The notes under the pieces are model-generated. The model saw nothing but the letters and a program-made list of their open reading frames with translations, had not been told where the DNA came from and searched no databases. The position numbers were made by a program, and so were the translations under genes. Positions 42,525-46,414 of a stretch of DNA of 46,414 nucleotides are shown one piece after another. How positions within the stretch are numbered: position 1 is the stretch's first letter; each line of letters begins with the position of its first letter. The stretch comes from Bradyrhizobium sp. YR681 (GTDB lineage Bacteria > Pseudomonadota > Alphaproteobacteria > Rhizobiales > Xanthobacteraceae): NCBI RefSeq assembly GCF_000282615.1, contig NZ_AKIY01000026.1, positions 1-46,414 of the forward strand, given 5' to 3'.

Positions 42525-43436
42525 CTAGGAAGCAGCCCGCTTCTTCTTCGCATTCAGCGCGGAGGCCACGCGGCTCACCGGCGGCTTGCCGAGCACGCCG
42601 CTCATCTCGTTCGTGGCCGCCAGCAGCTTGTCCATGTCGACGCCGGTCCTGACGCCCATGCCTTCGAGCATGTAGACGACATCCTCGGTCGCGACATTGC
42701 CGGTCGCGCCCGGCGCGTAGGGGCAGCCGCCGAGGCCGCCGGCGGCGGCGTCGATGACGCGAACCCCCTCCTCCATTCCCGCATAGAGATTGGCGAGCGC
42801 CTGGCCATAGGTGTCGTGGAAATGCATCGCCAGTTTTGCCGGCTGGATGTTGGCACTAACCGCGCGCAGCATCTCCTTCGCCTTGGCAGGCGTGCCGACA
42901 CCGATGGTGTCGCCGAGCGAGATCTCGTAGCAGCCGAGGTCCCACAGCGTGCTGGCAAGGTCGGCGACCGCCTTCGGCTTGATCTCGCCGTCGAACGGGC
43001 AACCGAGCACGCAGGAGATATAACCGCGCACCTTGACGCCATCGCTCTTGGCGCGCGCCAGTACCGGCTTGAAGCGATCGATGGACTCCGCAACCGTGCA
43101 GTTGATGTTGGCCCGCGAAAAGCCCTCTGAAGCCGCCGCGAACACCGAGACGACTTGCGCGCCCGCCGCGCGCGCGGCGTCATAGCCTTTCTCGTTCGGC
43201 ACCAGAACGTGGAATTCGGCGTCCTTCACATGGGCAACACCGCGCAGCACGGCATCGGAGCTTGCCATCTGCGGGATCGCCTTGGGCGAGACGAAGGCGC
43301 CGACCTCGACCGTATCGAGGCCGGCCGCGACCAGCGCCTCGATGAAGGCGATGCGGGCCTCGACGCTGACGGCCGTCTTCTCGTTCTGGAGGCCGTCACG
43401 GGGCCCCATCTCGATGATGCGGACGGGATCGCTCAT
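42525..43436 (-). CDS. mvaB: Hydroxymethylglutaryl-CoA lyase
   Basis: Cleaves HMG-CoA to acetyl-CoA and acetoacetate, the last step of leucine breakdown. The 303-residue TIM-barrel protein shows VRIIEMGPRDGLQNEK (metal and substrate binding), SVFAAASEGFSRANINCTVA, HFHDTYGQALAN (metal-binding histidines), and the catalytic-Cys signature GLGGCPYAPGATGNVATED. The start lies one base after the stop of the MCC alpha gene, and the order MCC-beta, MCC-alpha, HMG-CoA lyase matches leucine/isovalerate (liu-type) operons. The methylglutaconyl-CoA hydratase and isovaleryl-CoA dehydrogenase expected in the pathway are not in the window. Confidence 0.95.
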   Translation of the reverse strand: MSDPVRIIEMGPRDGLQNEKTAVSVEARIAFIEALVAAGLDTVEVGAFVSPKAIPQMASSDAVLRGVAHVKDAEFHVLVPNEKGYDAARAAGAQVVSVFAAASEGFSRANINCTVAESIDRFKPVLARAKSDGVKVRGYISCVLGCPFDGEIKPKAVADLASTLWDLGCYEISLGDTIGVGTPAKAKEMLRAVSANIQPAKLAMHFHDTYGQALANLYAGMEEGVRVIDAAAGGLGGCPYAPGATGNVATEDVVYMLEGMGVRTGVDMDKLLAATNEMSGVLGKPPVSRVASALNAKKKRAAS

Positions 43437-43437
43437 C

Positions 43438-45441
43438 TTACTCTCCCGACGGTTCGACCACGGCGAGCTCGACGCCTTCCTGGACGATGTCGCCGACCTT
43501 GCATTTGATCAACTTCAGCACGCCGGCATAGGGTGCCCGCAGCGTCTGCTCCATCTTCATCACCTCCAGGGTGAGGATCGGCGCCCCTTTCTCGAGCTTG
43601 GCGCCCTCCTCGGCCAACACGGCGACGACCGTACCCGGCAGGGGCGCTGCGATCTTGTCCGCGCCGGTCTGCTCCTCGGTCTCGCCGCCGAACGGATCGA
43701 CCCAGTGCAGGTCGAAGCGGCCGTTGCGCGTGCGCAGGTACAGCTCGTGGCCGTCAATCACGGCCGCGACAGACGATTTGACGCCGTCGAGCGTCAGGTC
43801 GAAGCCGCCATCCTTCGGCGCGATCGTGAAGGCCAGCTCGCGCTCGCCGATCACCAGGGTTGAGGGCCCGCTGCCATAGTTCAGCGTGACCTTCTGCTCA
43901 GGCCCATGACCGACGCGAAAAACAAAGCTGCGCTGGCGGCGGCCGACCGGCTGCCAGCCAAAGGTCTGCCAGGGTGAATGCGCGCCGCCTTGCGCGGCCT
44001 GCCGCTCCTCATTGATCACAGCGGCGACCGCCGCGCACAGCTCAAGCTCGCCGGGCGCCGATGCCGTCGACGTCAGCACCGCCAGCTCGCGCTCGATGAA
44101 GCCGGTGTCGATCGCGTTCGCCCGCACTTTCGGATGCGTGATCAGCGCCGATAGGAACGGGATGTTGGTGACGATGCCGCGGACGTCGGACTCTTCCAGC
44201 CCGCGGTTGAGCCGATCGATCGCGACATCCCGCGTCGGCGCCCACGCGATCATCTTGGCGAGCATCGCGTCGTAATACGGCGAGACACTGTCGCCCTCGC
44301 GGTAGCCGGCGTCGATGCGCAAGCCGCCGGTTTCTGCCGGGAGGCGCCAGGTCGAGATCCTGCCGACCGACGGCATGAAATTCTTGGTCGGGTTCTCGGC
44401 ATAGACGCGCGCTTCGACCGCGTGGCCGTTGAGCCGGATCTCGTCCTGCTTCAGCGGCAGCGCCTCGCCGAAGGCGACGCGCAGCTGCCATTCGACGAGA
44501 TCGATCCCGGTGATCAATTCGGTCACGGGATGCTCGACCTGGAGGCGCGTGTTCATCTCGATGAAGAACACGTCCTTGCCGTCGGAGACGAACTCGATGG
44601 TGCCGGCGCCGACATAGTTCACGGCTCCCGCCGCCTTTCGCGCGGCGGCGCAGACCGTCTCGCGCTGGGCGGGACTGAGCGTCGGCGACGGCGCTTCCTC
44701 GATCACCTTCTGGTGCCGCCGCTGCAAGGTACATTCGCGCTCGAACAGCGAGAGCAGATTACCGTGGCTGTCGCCGATGATCTGCACCTCGATATGCCGG
44801 GGATTGTCGACATACTTTTCGATCAGCATGCGGTCGTCGCCGAACGCGGCTTTGGCTTCTCGCTTGGCGCTGACGATGGCGGGCCCAAGTTCGTCCGCCG
44901 AGCGCACGATCCGCATGCCGCGACCGCCGCCGCCGGCGGAGGCCTTCACCAGGATGGGGAAGCCGACCTTTTCGGCGGCCTTCGCCAGCGTCGCGTCGTC
45001 CTGCGCGTCGCCGTGATAGCCGGGCACCAGCGGCACGCCGGCCTTTTCCATCAAGGCCTTCGAGCCCGATTTCGAACCCATCGCCGTCATCATTCCGGCG
45101 GTCGGGCCGACGAAGACGAGGCCGGCGTCGTAACAGGCCTGCGCGAATTCGGCGTTCTCCGACAGAAATCCGTAGCCGGGATGCACGGCCTCGGCGCCGG
45201 TCTTCTTCGCAGCCTCGATCAGCCGCTCGACATTGAGATAGCTGTCGCGGGCCCGTGCCGGCCCGAGCAGCACGGCTTCGTCAGCGAGCGCGACATGCAT
45301 CGCGTCGCGGTCGGCTTCGGAATAGACCGCGACGGTACGCAGGCCCATGGCCCGCGCCGTGCGGATGAGGCGGCAGGCGATCTCGCCGCGGTTGGCGATC
45401 AGGAGCGTGCGAAAACGCCGGTAGAGCTTTGTACGGTCCAT
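43438..45441 (-). CDS. mccA: Methylcrotonyl-CoA carboxylase biotin-containing (alpha) subunit
   Basis: Biotin carboxylase and biotin carrier subunit that carboxylates 3-methylcrotonyl-CoA together with the beta subunit. The 667-residue protein has the N-terminal biotin carboxylase domain (IANRGEIACRLIRTARAMG, ATP-grasp GGGGRGMRIV, FIEMNTRLQVEHPVTE), a central linker (about 500-590), and the biotinyl domain with K629 in EVMKMEQ. The ATG at 45441 is used; the frame is open further, but those residues overlap the beta-subunit gene. Its place between the beta subunit and HMG-CoA lyase argues for methylcrotonyl-CoA rather than propionyl- or acetyl-CoA as substrate. Confidence 0.94.
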   Translation of the reverse strand: MDRTKLYRRFRTLLIANRGEIACRLIRTARAMGLRTVAVYSEADRDAMHVALADEAVLLGPARARDSYLNVERLIEAAKKTGAEAVHPGYGFLSENAEFAQACYDAGLVFVGPTAGMMTAMGSKSGSKALMEKAGVPLVPGYHGDAQDDATLAKAAEKVGFPILVKASAGGGGRGMRIVRSADELGPAIVSAKREAKAAFGDDRMLIEKYVDNPRHIEVQIIGDSHGNLLSLFERECTLQRRHQKVIEEAPSPTLSPAQRETVCAAARKAAGAVNYVGAGTIEFVSDGKDVFFIEMNTRLQVEHPVTELITGIDLVEWQLRVAFGEALPLKQDEIRLNGHAVEARVYAENPTKNFMPSVGRISTWRLPAETGGLRIDAGYREGDSVSPYYDAMLAKMIAWAPTRDVAIDRLNRGLEESDVRGIVTNIPFLSALITHPKVRANAIDTGFIERELAVLTSTASAPGELELCAAVAAVINEERQAAQGGAHSPWQTFGWQPVGRRQRSFVFRVGHGPEQKVTLNYGSGPSTLVIGERELAFTIAPKDGGFDLTLDGVKSSVAAVIDGHELYLRTRNGRFDLHWVDPFGGETEEQTGADKIAAPLPGTVVAVLAEEGAKLEKGAPILTLEVMKMEQTLRAPYAGVLKLIKCKVGDIVQEGVELAVVEPSGE

Positions 45442-45445
45442 CGCA

Positions 45446-46414
45446 TCACATCCTGAACAGGCCGAATTTCGTCGGCTCGATCGGCGCATTCGACGCCGCC
45501 GAGAGGCCGAGGCCCAGCACGAGCCGCGTGTCGGCCGGGTCGATCACGCCGTCGTCCCAGAGGCGCGCAGTCGCGTAATAGGGATGCCCCTGGCTGTCAT
45601 ATTGCGCGCGGATGGGCTCGCGGAATTTGTCTTCCTCCTCCTTGGACCAGCTATCGCCCTTGGCCTCGATATTGTCGCGCCGGACCTGGCTCAGCACCAT
45701 CGAGGCCTGCTCGCCGCCCATCACCGAGATGCGCGCATTCGGCCACATCCAGAGGAATCGCGGTGAGTAGGCGCGGCCGCACATGCCGTAATTGCCGGCG
45801 CCGTAGGAGCCGCCGATCACGACGGTGAACTTTGGCACCGAGGCGGTCGCAACCGCCGTCACCAGCTTGGCGCCGTCGCGCGCGATGCCGCCGGCCTCGT
45901 ATTTCTTGCCGACCATGAAGCCGGTGATGTTCTGCAGGAACACCAGCGGAATGCCGCGCTGGCAGCACAGCTCGATGAAATGGGCGCCCTTCAGTGAACT
46001 TTCACTGAAGAGAATGCCGTTGTTGGCGATGATGCCGACCGGAAAACCCCAGATATGGGCGAAGCCGCACACGAGCGTGGTGCCATAGAGCTTCTTGAAC
46101 TCGTCGAACTCGGAGCCGTCCACCACGCGCGCGATGATGTCGCGCACGTCGAACGGCTTGCGGCCATCCACGGGCACCACGCCGTAGATCTCCTCCGCCG
46201 CAAACAGCGGGTCGCGCGGCTTGTGCATGTTGAGGTTCGGCCGCGAGGACGGCTTCAGCGTGCCGACGATGCGCCGGGCGATGCCGATCGCGTGCGCGTC
46301 GTTCTGGGCGTAGTGATCGGTCACACCCGACTGGCGCGAATGCACGTCGGCGCCGCCGAGTTCTTCCGCCGTCACCACCTCGCCGGTCGCAGCCTTCACC
46401 AGCGGCGGGGCGCC
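45446..46414 (-). CDS. mccB: Methylcrotonyl-CoA carboxylase carboxyltransferase (beta) subunit, N-terminal part off the window
   Basis: Carboxyl transferase subunit partnering the alpha subunit. The reading frame is open to the right edge. Since full-length proteins have about 530-540 residues, roughly 210 N-terminal residues are missing and no start codon can be assigned; a GTG at 46399 is probably internal. Visible phrases include [40 protein letters not shown] (CoA binding), [20 protein letters not shown] and [20 protein letters not shown], all typical of MCC beta. Its stop lies 4 nt before the alpha-subunit start. Confidence 0.94.
   Translation of the reverse strand, partial: GAPPLVKAATGEVVTAEELGGADVHSRQSGVTDHYAQNDAHAIGIARRIVGTLKPSSRPNLNMHKPRDPLFAAEEIYGVVPVDGRKPFDVRDIIARVVDGSEFDEFKKLYGTTLVCGFAHIWGFPVGIIANNGILFSESSLKGAHFIELCCQRGIPLVFLQNITGFMVGKKYEAGGIARDGAKLVTAVATASVPKFTVVIGGSYGAGNYGMCGRAYSPRFLWMWPNARISVMGGEQASMVLSQVRRDNIEAKGDSWSKEEEDKFREPIRAQYDSQGHPYYATARLWDDGVIDPADTRLVLGLGLSAASNAPIEPTKFGLFRM

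Overview
The window is a high-GC chromosomal stretch of an alphaproteobacterium, most likely Bradyrhizobium or a close Nitrobacteraceae relative. This is inferred from the AapJQMP general amino-acid transporter, the MXKDX-repeat and DUF6481 proteins, palindromic repeats of a kind common in that group, and several promoter-like sites of the EcfG type (GGAAC-N16-CGTT), which serve the general stress response of Alphaproteobacteria. No phage, transposase, CRISPR array or rRNA gene is visible. One tRNA gene is present (Arg, anticodon TCT).

Layout. 1-4615 (minus): tripartite RND efflux operon in the order outer-membrane factor, adaptor, inner-membrane pump; the pump is cut by the left edge. 5255-6840: cysteine synthase and a convergent DUF805 membrane protein. 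6966-11479 (minus): aapJ-aapQ-aapM-aapP ABC transporter. 11876-14885 (plus): cystathionine beta-lyase, then a Na/Pi-cotransporter with a PhoU-like tail behind a textbook EcfG-type promoter. 14856-19065 (minus): DUF3592 protein and a four-gene set (ArnT-like GT-C glycosyltransferase, PAP2 phosphatase, polyprenyl-phosphate GT2, LAB_N membrane protein) that looks like a lipid A or envelope-lipid glycosylation pathway. 19116-26518 (minus): bacterial alpha-2-macroglobulin and penicillin-binding protein 1C, an envelope defence and repair pair.

26923-34140 is an accessory-looking stretch: tRNA-Arg, a possibly frameshifted hypothetical gene, many small membrane or secreted proteins, an outer-membrane beta-barrel protein with an unusual N-terminal domain, a glycine-zipper protein, and a candidate C-rich small RNA driven by an EcfG-like promoter and facing a divergent small gene with the same type of promoter.

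34491-42327 holds two TRAP dicarboxylate-type transporter sets (P-Q-M, then Q-M-P). The second is divergent from a GntR/FCD regulator, with a 19-bp palindromic operator between them, and ends in a DapA/NanA-family lyase, so it is probably a catabolic operon for an unidentified organic or sugar acid. The regulator plus second TRAP operon is bracketed by two copies of one inverted-repeat family. 42525-46414 (minus) is the leucine/isovalerate degradation end: methylcrotonyl-CoA carboxylase beta (cut by the right edge) and alpha subunits, and HMG-CoA lyase.

The items most worth following are the stress-type promoter pair with its candidate small RNA (28453-28670), the palindromic repeat that codes in frame for part of PBP1C, the soluble thioester A2M, the barrel protein with its unusual passenger, and the repeat-bracketed TRAP/DapA cluster.
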